From Bugulina stolonifera (taxonomy: Eukaryota > Bryozoa > Gymnolaemata > Cheilostomatida > Bugulidae): a stretch of 64,000 bases of DNA. A program made the position numbers and the translations under genes. Location: positions 6,628,496 to 6,692,495 of the forward strand of contig OW285193.1 in NCBI GenBank assembly GCA_935421135.1. Direction: 5' to 3'. This document shows positions 10,401-22,904 of the stretch, piece by piece. Under the pieces are notes generated by a model that searched no databases, had not been told where the DNA came from, and was given only the letters and a program-made list of their open reading frames with translations. The first letter of the stretch is position 1, and each line of letters starts with the position of its first letter.

Positions 10401-13400
10401 ATACACTTCAATGGCTAAGATCTGCTTAATATATTATAATTATATTTATCAAATTATATTATATTATAAAATACTTTAACAATCCTGTTATGCAAAACAA
10501 TGGAGGTATCCTGTGCGTTTTTCATCTGCATGCAGGATAACAATCCATCACTGTCCTCTTCGAGTCAGCACCAAGACTGTCTGTATGCCTTGTAGCGGTG
10601 CTTCACGCTGAATTCATAACAGACAGTGACTGAAGAGTGGTGGTGAGAATTGATAAGCTCATACACCACTACAAGTGAGACACGGCTAGCTGTGGTAACA
10701 AAATACCACCAACATACTCAGAAATGAGGGTCTGGCATTATTTAATATAATAAATGCATGTATTTTTCTGCTCAGCGTTGTGCTCATTTGTGTTTGAGAT
10801 AACTGTCACCATTCTTCGTCTTCTCTAAATATTCTGGCGAAAGTAATTTATAGTTTGCAGTTGTTGACGGTTGCTTGCACAACTTCTAAATATCTTTACA
10901 TTGTATGCATATACTTGTACATTGTATGCATATACTTGTACATTGTATGCATATACTTGTACATTGTATGCATATACTTGTACATTGTATGCATATACTT
11001 GTACATTGTACACAAGTCATAGTGCTTCTTATGTAAATATGGTGTAATACATTGTGACAAGGAAAACCATGATTATTGTTGTAGAAAAAAAGCACCATGG
11101 TCGTCATCAACATGATCGTGACCTTGACCGTGACTTGAGAAATATGAGCGATAAGTACAATAAGAAATGTGAAGAAGCACGAGAGCGTGAAGAGGCAAGT
11201 AAAAAACGACATGCAAATGTCTTCTTTACCGCAAGTAGTGGGATACCAACAAAGATATTTAGAATTTGCCATTCGGTGTTACAATTCGTGTAGATGTAAA
11301 AAAATTGTGATTGACACACTCCCAATCAATAGTCTAATACTTCTCAGCCAAGAAAAACAAGACGAGGAAGCACTTGATTATAACCACAGTTTGCATTCTC
11401 TATTCCTTCTTCCGGTTTCAGATTTTATTAGCAAACTAGCAGCCCTCCGATATAGTGATGAATAAAGAATACGAAACTACTATTTATTTGTTGTAAAATA
11501 CATTGTTATTTACTTCACTTTCAAAATTGGTTACCCTAAAAGCAGATACTTTTTGCGAGTTTTAACTTTCGCGAATTTAGCGATAGACAAACTCCCGAAT
11601 ACCATCCATCACCATCAAATTCTGCTTTTAGAATGATTTAAATAATTACTGGTTTAAACAGACCATACATACAGCTATGTGAATGAGGTTTAAATCTGAG
11701 TAAACATACAGCTTAGCTGAGCTTGCTTCTTGGGACTTGGGACTTGGGACTTAAACAAATTTCGATTTAGGTAAACTCGCTAAATATTATTGCAAAATGC
11801 TCCAGGATTGGTAAACTCTCGAAACTTTCTTCCGCTAAACATTTCTGCTTTTAGAGTATTCTCAAACACTGCAGCGGCTCCCAGCATTGACTATTGATTA
11901 TAGCTTGTCACTCCCATGCCTGCTGCACACAATTTCATAGGTATAGCTCAAGCTGTGAAATGAAACTTGTTGGAGTGGTTCCTTCTGTGGGGAGCAGAAA
12001 ATGAGAGGAAACTTTGTATTGTATTACTGTTGTGCAGTAATTATTAGGCTGACCTATTAGAAGCCTATGCCTATACTCGTTTCCATGACTACAATGGCAA
12101 CTAAATTATAGCTGAAATTGACACAGGTAAAGTATGGAGAAAAAGAATAGGCTCATGCATTTGAAAAAAAAGTGTTGAGACTTTCTACATATTAGTCATA
12201 TCAATCATGATACTTTTCTTGAACTGAGAAAGAAATTTGAGGACTGATCAGAAAGCTTAGGTAAATTTTTGTAGCAACTGGTAAATAGCTGCTTGCTACA
12301 ATGTACAAACATTCTAACATGTTTCATTGACAAACAAAGTGCCAATCACAATTAGATTGCATTACATTGTTTTGTGCAGAGATTGTACATGTAAATGTGA
12401 AGAATTCATCAGTGGAATTAAAAGCAAGCTACAATTGACTTTCTATTATGGAAATAATTATGGGAGAAATAGCAGGCATCAGTAGTAGCTTTAAAATATT
12501 TAAAAGCTGACTTCTAATCACACTTGCCTAGTCTTGATCCCATTGGACCACTAGCCCTAACTCGCTTCAAGCTCGGCCAAACATACTCTTTCACATGCTA
12601 TTCATGAGCACAAGCATCGGGTCCATGACCCTTATATGCACATAAGCTACTACATACTGTTTACTCTTTATGTGATGCTGGAAGCTAGAGGTGGAACGAG
12701 ACTCGAGATTTCTCGAGTCTCGTATCGACTTGTCTTGCCTCGAAAGTCGTCTCGAGATGGCAATTAGTATTCGAGACTGGGAAACTAATAGCAGTTAATC
12801 ATTTTTATTTAATATTTATAATAAATTAATAATTATAATACAATTAATTGCTAATCAACAATAAATCTATCAAATAGAAAATTATTATTCAAATTATTTA
12901 GTAATACTACGTACATGTGCATTCCCAGCACTAATTTCCTAGTAATAGCACTGCAGCTAACTCTGGTCTACTAGTCAATCACGGCAAGTCATACAGAATT
13001 ACTAACGACTGTCAATCACCACTCCCATAATGCAATGTCATGTCCTTACCAAAAGTTGTCTACTCATGAGCTTATTTCATTAAAGGAAACATAACTCCAT
13101 ACTAATTTGTCAAATTACATTATAATTATTTTAGTACCCATGTAGTATGTACATGCAATGTAATGTGCATGGAATACATGTGCAATATATTTCACAGCCT
13201 CCTGTTCACCTTTTATTGAAATGCATAATGATAAAATACAGAGTTTACAGAGTAGCAAGTGAAACTATTGGAGTTCTAACATGCAAATATATAAAATTTG
13301 GCAAACTTTTTAGGAAAATTCCCTTGAATCCTAAAACCCAGTCTCGTCTCGTCTCGTCTCGAATTTTTTGGAAGTAGTGTCTCGAATCTCGTCTCGAATG

Positions 13401-14463
13401 CAAAAATGCTGTCTCGTTCCACCTCTACTGGAAGCGTAGTCTGATCGGCCACTAGATTTGATGGACCCTGACTCATTGTTTTAATCTCCAACATTTCTTC
13501 TGGAATTCAAGGATTGAGCATGCAGAAAATACAGGTACATGTGTGTACAAAAGTCATGCAATATCACTGAGGTTTAATTTTCATCACAACAATGATAATA
13601 AACCATAAGCGATTTTACTAGATATGATGAATAGTAGTGTACGTGTGTAATGGACAACCCTCGGTCCGTTCATGTGCCCGGACAACCCCTGAGGTCATCG
13701 CTTTAATTATAATTATTAAATCACTGTATAAGGCCATTTTGTATTATTTGCCACTGTATTGCATATATAAGTAGTTACAGTCCCGTCGTTTGTAAATATA
13801 ATCATATCAGTAAGGACGGCTCTTGGTATGGGTCGTCTATTTCTTTAACAGCATAGGCAGAAATTAATCGTGTGAAAGAAGTAAGCAATGTGTAAGCTGA
13901 AAATTTGGTACTGAAGATCTACATGTATTAGGTTTGAACTTACGTAAATTGACTCCAATTTTGTAACTCATACAGTAATGTGATAATAGTAATGGCCTCT
14001 TTCAGCTGCAAGCTAATATCATTACTAAGCTGTGTTATAGAGAACTTGAGAGGTAGTGTTCTGTTTTTAGGAGGATAAGCAACGAGCAGGCCGATTTGTA
14101 ATGGGGACTGGTGCAGCAGTAGGAGCATTAGTAGGAGCTGGAGCAGGGGGAGTACTAGTAGGAACTGGAGCAGTAGGAACTGGAGCAGCAGGGGCAGTAG
14201 TGGCTGGAGCAGTAGGGGCCGGAGCAGCAGCAGTAGGGTCCGGAGCAGTAGGTACAGCAGTAGCAGGGGCAGCATTGGCTGGAGCAGTAAATGCTGGAGC
14301 AGCAGTAGCAGGGACAGGAGCAGCAGCAGCAGGGGCAGGAGGAGCAGCAGCAGCAGCAGCAGGAACTGTAGTTGCTGGGGTAGTGACAGTTGTGGCTTCC
14401 ACTCTCATTGTAGCAGCAATAGGAATCGCTATCGGTTATTGTATCTTTAATTTCTTCTGGTAA
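7433..14463 (+). CDS. Small coiled protein with Gly/Ala-rich hydrophobic tail (FFW terminus)
   Basis: The exons are 7433-7490, 11085-11194 and 14071-14463, encoding 186 residues. The start lies in TTGAATTCAAGGAGAATGG, the same context as its paralogue at 30983. Exon 1 is short and polar. Exon 2 encodes a charged, His/Arg/Glu-rich helix ending EEAREREE. Exon 3 begins EDKQRAGRF and continues as about 110 residues of Gly, Ala and Val in GAxxxG patterns, then VVTVVASTLIVAAIGIAIG and a final FNFFW. The tail could form glycine-zipper membrane helices. Both introns appear to use GC donors (AG|GCAAGA and AG|GCAAGT) where the paralogue uses GT. Intron phases (1, then 0) match the paralogue and the last two introns of the RING gene at 15845. 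Introns 1 and 2 hold several transposons. Function unknown; role at a membrane inferred from composition only. Confidence 0.7.
7931..9055. mobile_element. Nested hAT-like non-autonomous element
   Basis: The ends read CATGGGCGGATTTAC and GAAAATCTGCCCCCG, imperfectly inverted. GTGTTC flanks both sides and fits a decayed target duplication. The flanking repeat is continuous if this segment is removed, which supports an insertion. A 124-codon open frame at 8855 has no recognisable domain. Confidence 0.5.
8733..8821. repeat. 15-bp minisatellite ACACAAAGAAACCCA
   Basis: About six units with single-base variants, inside the nested element. Confidence 0.9.
10899..11003. repeat. Five perfect 21-bp repeats before an exon
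   Basis: Five copies of a 21-bp unit made from CATTGTATGCAT and ATACTTGTA lie in intron 1, about 80 bases before the acceptor of exon 2 at 11085. Confidence 0.95.
11535..11860. mobile_element. MITE-like sequence with CTAAAAGCAGA ends
   Basis: CTAAAAGCAGA near 11535 is inverted as TCTGCTTTTAG near 11625 and again near 11850, with similar GCGAGTTT and AAACTCGC blocks between. It lies in intron 2 of the 7433 gene. Boundaries are approximate. Confidence 0.45.
12530..13475 (-). mobile_element. Reverse copy of the GTAATG dispersed repeat, interrupted by a hAT MITE
   Basis: 12530-12686 and 13428-13475 are reverse-oriented pieces of the repeat seen at 7755 and 29560, sharing GATCCCATTGGACCA and ACTCTTTATGTGATGCTGG. 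The hAT MITE 12687-13427 splits it. Confidence 0.55.
12687..13427 (+). mobile_element. hAT-type MITE, copy 1, with perfect 8-bp TSD
   Basis: The ends are TAGAGGTGGAACGAGAC and its inverse GTTCCACCTCTA. The 8-bp target duplication CTGGAAGC is at 12679-12686 and 13428-13435, as in the hAT superfamily. Sub-terminal TCTCGAG/TCGTCTCGA words are abundant. No transposase is present. Other copies: 25513-26223 (inverted) and 35404-36098. Confidence 0.9.
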
Positions 14464-15370
14464 ATAATACTGTGACCCGAACTGTGACATACATGTACAT
14501 GTACTATATACATGTATAACATACACTTCGGTGTATATTGCTGTACACAGTCAAGCCTACAAGTCCAGCTCAGTTCATAGAGACACTACAAGTGCTTGTA
14601 ATTGCATATCTGAATGATTCATAATGCTGCATTTTTAACTGTCTTTAATCAATTTAATTTACCTTTATGTGTGATTACATACATGTACTGTAACAGTATG
14701 TACACATGTATGTACTTACATTGTACATAAATACCATCTTACCTGTATCTACTGTATGTGTTGTACATGAAAACATTCATTGTAATGGAACTTTGCATTA
14801 ATACAGTGTATATATTATATATACTTAAATTATTACATGTATACTGTACATGTACATACACTCTATCTTTATTTGTGAAGCACATACATTTGTGTTACGT
14901 GTATAAATTCCTTTAACATGTATACATACCACGTGAATGTATTTTGGAATTACTACTGTGTGACAGACCTTCTATGTCAGAGCAAGCTTCTGTATGTGAC
15001 CAATGATAAATTCTAGCCTTAGATTCAATTATGTACTTAAATCAAATTTGCAACTGTTCGAAAAATACAGTTCGAAACAGGAAGTTTTGAAATCTGACAG
15101 CTCCAAGACCCAAACCCCAACTCCTGCTGTTTTATTAACCCATGTCAGAGTCTACAGTCTTACACTGTTTACTGCTGTTATATTGTGGATGACAATGCCC
15201 TGTTGTTTATTTCATAACTCAGTTGCTATGACAACATTCCCTGAAACCTGCAGTCTTGGAGAATGTCAGCCATCAAGTAGATTGCTATGGACTGTGATTG
15301 TAATTAATAATAATATGATTCGATACAAGTAGTGTCTACTGCTCACTCGTGAAGCTTCCTTTTTTAAGGT
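14464..15370. other. Intergenic, MITE fragment only
   Basis: Contains TACATGTAC-rich sequence and, near 15055-15130, a fragment of the ACAGTTCGAAACAGG MITE family. The 109-codon open frame at 15003 runs through this fragment and is probably not a gene. Confidence 0.45.
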
Positions 15371-15595
15371 TGCTGAGCTGGTGTAGTGGTAGCATGTTCT
15401 GTTCACTGTGCTAGGCAATTAGGTGCCGTAGAGGCCCCGGGTTCAAACCCCAGTCAGGGACTGGTACTTTCATGGATTTGAAACAAGTCTCTGACTGCTC
15501 AAAGACAAATTCTTTGCTAAAAATGCAATGTACATCATATAAGTAGTGAAGAGGATCAATAAAAAGTTATAGTCTTAGTTATAGTCTTAGTATTA
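15371..15595 (+). mobile_element. tRNA-derived SINE, family 1
   Basis: It has an A-box-like GCTGGTGTAGTGGTAGCATG and a B box GGTTCAAACCCC, followed by a tRNA-unrelated part (CAGTCAGGGACTGGTACTTT) and a tail with repeated TATAGTCTTAGT. A diverged copy is at 56160-56400. Similarity between the copies starts slightly upstream, near 15337. Confidence 0.75.
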
Positions 15596-15844
15596 TGTAT
15601 ATGTAATACATGTATGTACATAGAGTTATCTTCTAGAAGATAAATTGGATGACTGGAAATTCCCTGACAAAAAATTCCCCAGTGGAGTTTTCCAGAGTAC
15701 TTAAATATTATGTGACAAAGAGTGTTGGCTAATTGCCAAATACCAAATAGATCAAAATCCTAAAAAATCCCAGTTAGTTTCATTGCACAGACAATAGCGG
15801 TTTCAGATTGACATAGCATCAGTAGTGCAGTGTACGTTCAATGG

Positions 15845-18800
15845 ATGAACATGGCAGCTGCCAGTGAATTACATATGGCTTCTAGCTATCTTCCTCCCAA
15901 ACCCTTTCACGAGTATGTTTATGAAGTCGAGCATGTGATAGTCTGTATAGAATGTGGAGATGAGGAGAATTTGAAAATCCTGAAATGCCAGCATCATGTA
16001 TGCAAAAGATGTCTTGGTGAGTGTAACTAACATGATATATATATTTATATTTTGCCAAAACAATTTTGCTATATCATGTATGTACAGTGCTATGTACGTG
16101 TAGATGGAATTTAGATTATTATATAGCTTCGAATCTTTATAGACTGTTTATTTGTCTCTGTACAGAGTAAGTGTTTTCACAAATACAAGGTACATGAACA
16201 TGATAATTATACTCAATGCATGGCTGGTAGGCAGTTACATTATAGTACAATATTAGTGTATTAGACATCATTCACATGATGTACATGTATATCCTGGTGC
16301 TACCCAGAGGGCAGCACCATTCTTCTTTGAAATACAGTCTGATACACATCTATACTTTTACCTGGAATTCTGCTACTACCACTAGGATTTGTAATTACGT
16401 ATTACCTGCCCAGCAACAGCTGGAACTAAAAGCGCCATACTAGGCCTACTGCCCACGTATTGTATCTCCGCTCTTGGTTGCTTAGCTGTCCCTGTCTGGC
16501 ATTGGCACAAGTGACACTACAGTGACAAGATGACAAATCTTTCTTGTAATAAATCAACCAGGGTCATATAGATGTCCACACCCACCTATAGTGCAGCTGT
16601 ACTTTCTGTTATCTGCATGCTACTATCCTCTCCCAACCAGACCCCCTCACCCAGCCTGAGGTAGAAGGTTTACCCTCTTGGTCTCTACAGGTTTTATCTT
16701 GTCAATCGCACAGTGTTATGATGCCAAGAGTACTGTGGAGATAATGATAACACTGTTCACCAGCCACTGTAAACATAAGAAGTGGTTTCATTCTATTCTG
16801 TTCCCTTACGTACAGTGCACTATTTCATAGGTAGCCTCGGGTTCTACCTCTATTCTTGTGTGGCATTATTCATACATAACCAGTGTTTCTACATGACCAC
16901 TAACAATATTACACCTCATATAACAACTCCTTTATAGGTGACTTACTCATAAAGGCATGTCTAGAAGAGAAAGGGCTATCATGTCCAGTGTGCAAAAAAG
17001 ATCACCCAGGATTAAAGAAAGTGGATGACTTTAAGACTGCTCCAATCGAACAGAGAAGATTGGATGACACCTTTGAAAACCGTGAGTAACTTAACGAGGT
17101 AACCTTCCCTATGTTGAAGTGTCAATGTAGTTTTATAGCAGTCTACTGATTGAAGCGATAGTTGTTGCAATATAGGCCGTGACTCGTAACTTGTAAATGC
17201 CATTGGTTTTTGATATTCTTTGCAATTAGGCAGTACTGGTCCTTTTCTCTACCCAATAACCCCTAGCCAGAGAGCACAAGCTAAATCGCCTCCAATGCAA
17301 CAATATTTGTGGACCAGAAGTTTGAGACCGCCTTTGTTCTTCACCAAAACAGGAGCAGGAGAAATTTTATCCTCTATGTTATTTTATGGGTTAAACACAC
17401 TTTCCTGAAACTCTAACCACAGAAAAAAGAACCAAGGATATCAACTTTTAATTAATGCTGCTCATATAAAGTAAAATTTATGCTTCACTCCTGAACGGTC
17501 GCTGTAAGGCTTGATACTTGTTGTTTATGTACAGATGAGCTTCTAGGTGGCTGACTTTTTACATGTAGTTATTAGTCATTAGTGAATAGTGTTTTCTACT
17601 TCAATAAAACTGGCCAGCAATATAAGGTAATTGCTGTATTAGGCCAACAGAAGTAAACATGTGGCAACATTGGTTCTACATAGAAGTAGTAATATAACAT
17701 GTATTTACTGCTTTCAATAAAATGTCACTGAGAAGTAAAAAAGCTTGCAAAAGTCATAATTCAACCACTTGGAATATTTCTTTTTTACTTGGAATGAATA
17801 GTGAGAAGTAAAGCCGGTAAGTTTATTTGTTATGATTTATTGTACCTTAATTTTCAATTTGTGCAAATAGCAAACAGCAAACAGCAAACAGCAACAGACA
17901 GCAATGTCCATCCTATGTGAGCAAGAGAACATAATTCAACATTTACGACAATATCAGGTAATCTAGATATGAGAGAATGTAAATCCTATGCTCATAAATA
18001 CAGTCACATCCAGACATGCTATCACGATATTGCCACTCTATAGCCCATACTCTAGCTGCGCAAAAAAAAACAGGAAATTATATGTATCACACACCGCACT
18101 CTGTTGTTATCATATAGCAGCACTATGAACAGTCCTCCAAAACAAGCCAATAGTACTGCTCACAAGCCTTGAATATTTAACAGCACACAGTACCATTATA
18201 AAGTGTGTACTTGAGAATTGCAACCCACAGAATGGAAATGGAAATAATGGAAATGGCTGTTTATACCCTAACCATAACTAAAATCAGTAATGCAGCAACT
18301 GCTGGGGTGATATGGAAATTTGACATCTAAATTGTATATATGATATTATAATATTATCGATAATATCAAACATTATTTCAGCACTAAATACCACAATGCT
18401 GCAAGTTTTGTGAGAGTATATTTCCCAGTCGAAAATCCAGCGGTCATATTATTGTGTATGTAAAGGCTTGGCTGCACCAGAGGTTGATTGTTCTGTTTCG
18501 CCCTGCCGAATCTTGTTCTCGAGCAGATCGGTGCACCATTCATTCGGCCATGCAAAAACCTATGTGTTGGTCTTTTCATTCCGATCGGCGCCACAGACCT
18601 CTGGTTTGATTGGTTAATACTGGATACAATGACTCCAATGATAAAGTCTGAATTGAGCTTTAGTCATTGGCTGGATATTAATTAAGGCCACTGGTGGACT
18701 GGTACTACGGCTTGACTATAGAGCAGTGCCAACGAACAACGACGTTGCTCTGCCAAAACTGACAACCTCTCCTGAATTCACGCCATGCACATGTTGCATG

Positions 18801-20834
18801 AATATGAACATGAACATGTACATGTAACTGTACATGTAACTGTGGAATAGCCGAAGCGTTCGTAGTGTTGCCTAGCCAGTTTGGGAGTGAACGCTCTACA
18901 AGTGTCACACTTTTTGTAACTACCCAAGCAATAGTGAGTCAGAAATGGGCTCTTGATCTGTATAGTTAACTGTCATTTATGATGCCATAGATACCAAAAA
19001 CACTAACCAGCATATTATATTCTGCAGAGCCATAGCTCTGATATTCCGTAAAGCTAAAGCTACATGTAGCAGTCAGTTTTTGACTTCATTAAAATATTTT
19101 CTGCCATAACAAAAATAATGTTGTTTATATATTTACAATATTGTTGATCTTGGTGTTAGGGGTATTACATGTAGAACTCCTAATTGTATATTGTTTACTA
19201 AATTTGATTTTGATGATAATTTATTATACAGTGTACATGCCTAGGCCACAAAGGTATTTAATAGTGATTACTGTGAACTTAAAATATTTCAATCGTAAAA
19301 ATAACAACCAATCACCAGTAGTGTAGCTATTTCACAACACTGCCATCTGTTATCCCAACTATTTTGCTTTAATGTTTCAGCACCTGAACAAGTGATAGTA
19401 GATCAGTATGATGGTGTGAAGGCTACTATGCAAGAGTTCTTTGCCATACAGGAACAGAAATTGAGGGAGATCAGAGTAAGTCTATTTACCTGCACCCGGT
19501 CCTACACCCAGTCCTACACACAGTCCTACACTCAGTCCTACACCCAGTCCTACTCTCGGTGTCCACTATTATGACCCAGCATCTCACTAGATCTATCCCA
19601 ATATATACAGTAATAACCCAACAGTCAATCTGGATGTATTGTTGGCACATTTCCAACAAGCTGCAGTGTTGAAGAAGCATATTTTATAGAGTGCTCTGGA
19701 ATAGCTAGTTCCAGCTAAGAAGTAAACTGGGTATTTACGTGTAAATGTTTACATGTATATAACTCAGTTTACAAAGAATCAGTTACAGTATTTACGGTAA
19801 AGGAGTCATAACACTTGGTTTGCTGTATGTTCATGTTCAATGCAGTTTCTTTTTATTCATGTTTGTTGCATTTGTGCTACTGGAAGCAGAGTTGTGTCCT
19901 CTTGCCTACATTTGACCAGCTAACACTATTCAATGCTGCTTTGAATTCAACTTTTTAAGAGGACTCAGCACTGTTTGCCTCATGTCCTATAGAGAAATTC
20001 CCAGAATTCAACTGAGTGCATATCAATGCTTCTTCAAAATAAATAACATGACCCTTATTTTAAGTATACCATAATCAACAAAAATGCATATTGTGTTCAT
20101 GTCTACACACTTGGCTGTGCTTTAGAGCTTCATGTTTCCACTTTTAGGACCTTGAACAAAGACTTGGGCCAGAGAATTTGTTGCGTAATACTAAAAAACA
20201 AGCAATGCGATATCTGGGTGTAATTCGACGAAAAATAATAGAAGGAAGGTACAGCTATAGCTCTGCTAGGTTGACCACATTCAAGGAATGGTTAATAGGA
20301 TCAGTTTGGCAAGCAATAGTGTCATCAGTGTGTAATTCAGCAGCGCAGGCCTTAGAAATTGTTGTGCAAGCTATAAACAAAATTGTTATTAGTTTACAAA
20401 AGCGTAAGTTAAATATAGAACTTGAGAAGCTCAGACGTAAAGTTAATGACAAAGCAAAAGGAGCTGGTCTAATAGTCAGCGAAGCAGTTGGAGGAGGTAT
20501 AATGTATTTAGCACAAAGCAAAATGGCGGCAGAAATGATTAACATTGCCGTGGGGACCACACAAGTGACAGCAACCGCTGTAACAGGAATGTTTGCAGTT
20601 GGTGGTTTAGTCGGTGTAGTATTAGGAGGAGTTGTTGGTGTTTGTTTAGGTAGAAATCTAGAATCAGTGAAGTCGGGAGCAAAGTATGGAGGTGCCTTTG
20701 GGGCATTGGGAGGGGCACTGGCCGGCGCAGTGGGAGCAGCAACGGCAGCATCAGCTGCACCATTAGTGATTGGTGCCACAACTGCAACAGCTGTTGGAGT
20801 AGGGTTATATGGCTTATGGAAAATGTTTTGGTAA
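15845..20834 (+). CDS. RING finger protein with coiled coil and glycine-zipper hydrophobic tail
   Basis: The exons are 15845-16016, 16938-17081, 19381-19475 and 20148-20834, encoding 365 residues with all splice sites and phases consistent (1, 1, 0). The RING is a complete C3HC4 set: Cys34, Cys37, Cys48, His50, Cys53, Cys56, Cys73 and Cys76, with CPVC closing it. This class usually acts as a ubiquitin E3 ligase with an E2 partner. Residues about 105-230 are helical and charged (KLREIRDLEQRLG, later LNIELEKLRRKVNDKAKG). From about residue 240 the protein is hydrophobic and Gly-rich (GGLVGVVLGGVVGVCLG, GGAFGALGGALAGAVGAA) and ends LWKMFW. This suggests a membrane-anchored E3, which is inference. 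ATG 15851 is an alternative start. An AATAAA lies about 420 bases after the stop. It shares domains with the 338, 7433 and 30983 genes. Confidence 0.88.
17230..17408 (+). other. Candidate alternative terminal exon of the RING gene
   Basis: Acceptor TTGCAATTAG is followed by a frame open in phase 1, matching the donor at 17081. It runs 59 codons (PITPSQRAQAKSPPMQQYLW within it) to TGA 17406-17408. Used this way it would give a RING-only protein without the coil and hydrophobic tail. AATAAA occurs near 17605. No family similarity is recognised, so chance is possible. Confidence 0.3.
18470..18770 (+). mobile_element. MITE with CCAGAGG terminal repeats, copy 1
   Basis: Shares GATTGGTTAATA, TTGGCTGG(A/G)TATTAAT and AACGAACAACGA with the copy at 59763-60055. 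The ends CTGCACCAGAGGTTG and CAACCTCT are roughly inverted. It lies in an intron of the RING gene. Confidence 0.65.
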
Positions 20835-22904
20835 TTTATTATAGTGTTGCTATACTGAGAGACAATGTTAAGACTTTTACCACTAAGCAGGTTCTTATGA
20901 TTCAAGTTTATCATTATCTTATCTTTTATCTATTTGCTTCTTGATCTTGATAATGTATATTTGCTCTATCCCAAAACAAACAAACTTGTCCTGCAAATAC
21001 AAGCTACGTTATTGATGTTTAGCTCATTATTAGCAATATTTCCTATATTCCTCTATGTGAAAGAAGTACACTTGTATGTCTAAATAATTCGGGTGTCTTA
21101 GCAACACCACAGCATTTCTATAATAGTGATGGTAATATTGTTATCATTTATGCTTTTTTGGTATTATTTTTAGCATGTGGACCTAGTGGATTTGTGTGAA
21201 TTAATTTTTATGGGGAAAGGTATATTTTTATGTTAAAATTTAAATAATGTACAATAAACTTGTCTAAGTAAATAATAGAATATATATACCAAGAAAATAT
21301 GCTGTTGTATATTGCAAAGTTGTTATATTGCAAAGCAGCAGAGCTAGTATTATGCAATGTACATGTACACTGCATAAAACTAACTGCATATGTGCATTGT
21401 CTAGCTATATGGTCTAACATATAAGAACTAACCATAAGGCATGGATAACTCCAAAACCCATACAATGCACTGAAATATGAAACAACTTCTACATACAATG
21501 TACATGTACATACTACAGTGCACATACATTAACATGATGGAATGCGTGATTATCCAAGTGTGTTGTTTTCATAGAAAAAGCAATTATTGTTACGATATAA
21601 ACATATTTTACAATAACATTGCAATAGAAATTTATCAAAACTCAGTGAAACCATTCTATATGCAGTGAATGTTATTTTATATGGTGGTCTAGCTTTGCAT
21701 AATCAAAAGAAATTTTTGACCTCTTTTTATTTTTATTAACAACATAGAAAATGGTTTATTTATACCCGTAGAAAGTCAACCAAGGCTAGCAGAAAGGAGA
21801 AGCAATATAATATGAGGCCTGTGATTAACCCGCTGACATCCACTTGTTACATCAGTACTGATAATAACCAATGCTAGGTACTATTAATTACACGTATTAT
21901 CACTCAAACAAAGATCTTGATTTCGGAGTTGTCATCCTAATAGTTTACATAAGTGGAAAACTCTCATGAAGGGGACAGGACTAACAATCATGTCATGTAT
22001 TCTCATCCTACATGTTATAATAACATAATGTGAACATGTAGGATGCCTTCACGACTGCCACCACCTTTATGTAATAATACCATTACTGGGCCTCTGCTCT
22101 AAGGCTCTAAGGCTTTAAGGCTCTAAGGCATTGTTTCCAGCTGAAGCTGACAGCTTCACTCTTACAGCGTGACTAGACTAGACTGTGCAACAAAAATAAT
22201 GATTTGACAATTGCCGAAGCTGCATGACATGTTGAACCAATTTTATGGTCAATTCTCAATAGTTTTGCCATGGAACTAAGTCTATAAATAAGGCCATTGG
22301 GTAGTCTTTCTCCATGCTAAAACATAATTATAACTTCCCTCACTATTGCATGAAGTTTACAAAATGTAGTTTAGCAAAGCAAAAATTTCAGAATGCAGGC
22401 TCCACTATTCCAATGTGACTAGTGAACAGAAGCAGTGATATGATATTTCTGATACTAATGTGAAAGCATTTTACTAATTTATAATATGTACATCGTATGG
22501 CTGTCATATTACAATGTTTGAACTGCATTATGCAATATATTATTTGCTGTAGTACAATTCTTCGTGTGATAAAGATCATAAAATTTATATTTACATTTAT
22601 AATTTTTGAATTGGCTGGTCAGAATACTCATTTATTCATACTAATTATATGCATTTCAAAAAGTCGATCATGTTCTTTATTGACAGTTTCTCAGCGATGC
22701 TTGCATGAACTGCGTACCCTACAGAAGGTAACAGTTCTCATGCTAATCACATTTTTGGTATAGTTATTAATTACACCCAACTAGTCCTACATGTAAATCT
22801 TAAGTCCAATTTAATCCTAGCCCTACATGTCATGTAATAACAGGGAGTAGTAGTGGAAGAGAGAGAGATGTAACAGATCATTTACATGTAAAAGATTATT
22901 GTGA
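20835..22904. other. 3' UTR and intergenic, one candidate small exon
   Basis: Contains the RING-gene 3' UTR with AATAAA at 21253-21258. At 22687-22727 a 41-base open segment lies between TTTATTGACAG and AAG|GTAACAG and encodes SQRCLHELRTLQK. Its phases (1 in, 0 out) equal those of the coil exons of the neighbouring family, but it is too short to be sure. CTCTAAGG repeats lie near 22095-22130. Confidence 0.35.
21253..21258 (+). promoter_or_regulatory. Possible poly(A) signal of the RING gene
   Basis: AATAAA about 420 bases after the stop at 20834, the first canonical hexamer noticed downstream. Confidence 0.4.

Noticed and set aside
10825..11013. Minus-strand frame with YNVQVYA repeats
   Set aside because: Translation of the 21-bp intronic tandem repeat; no other coding sign.
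14067..14526. Three overlapping minus-strand open frames rich in Ala/Pro, Leu or Cys/Ser
   Set aside because: Shadows of the GGAGCAGTA-type sequence of the plus-strand Gly/Ala exon, which has splice and phase support.
15003..15332. 109-codon plus-strand open frame
   Set aside because: Begins in a MITE fragment, has no domain and no paralogue in the window.
20255..20914. 219-codon minus-strand open frame
   Set aside because: Antisense to the last exon of the RING gene, which has four exons in consistent phase and a complete zinc motif.
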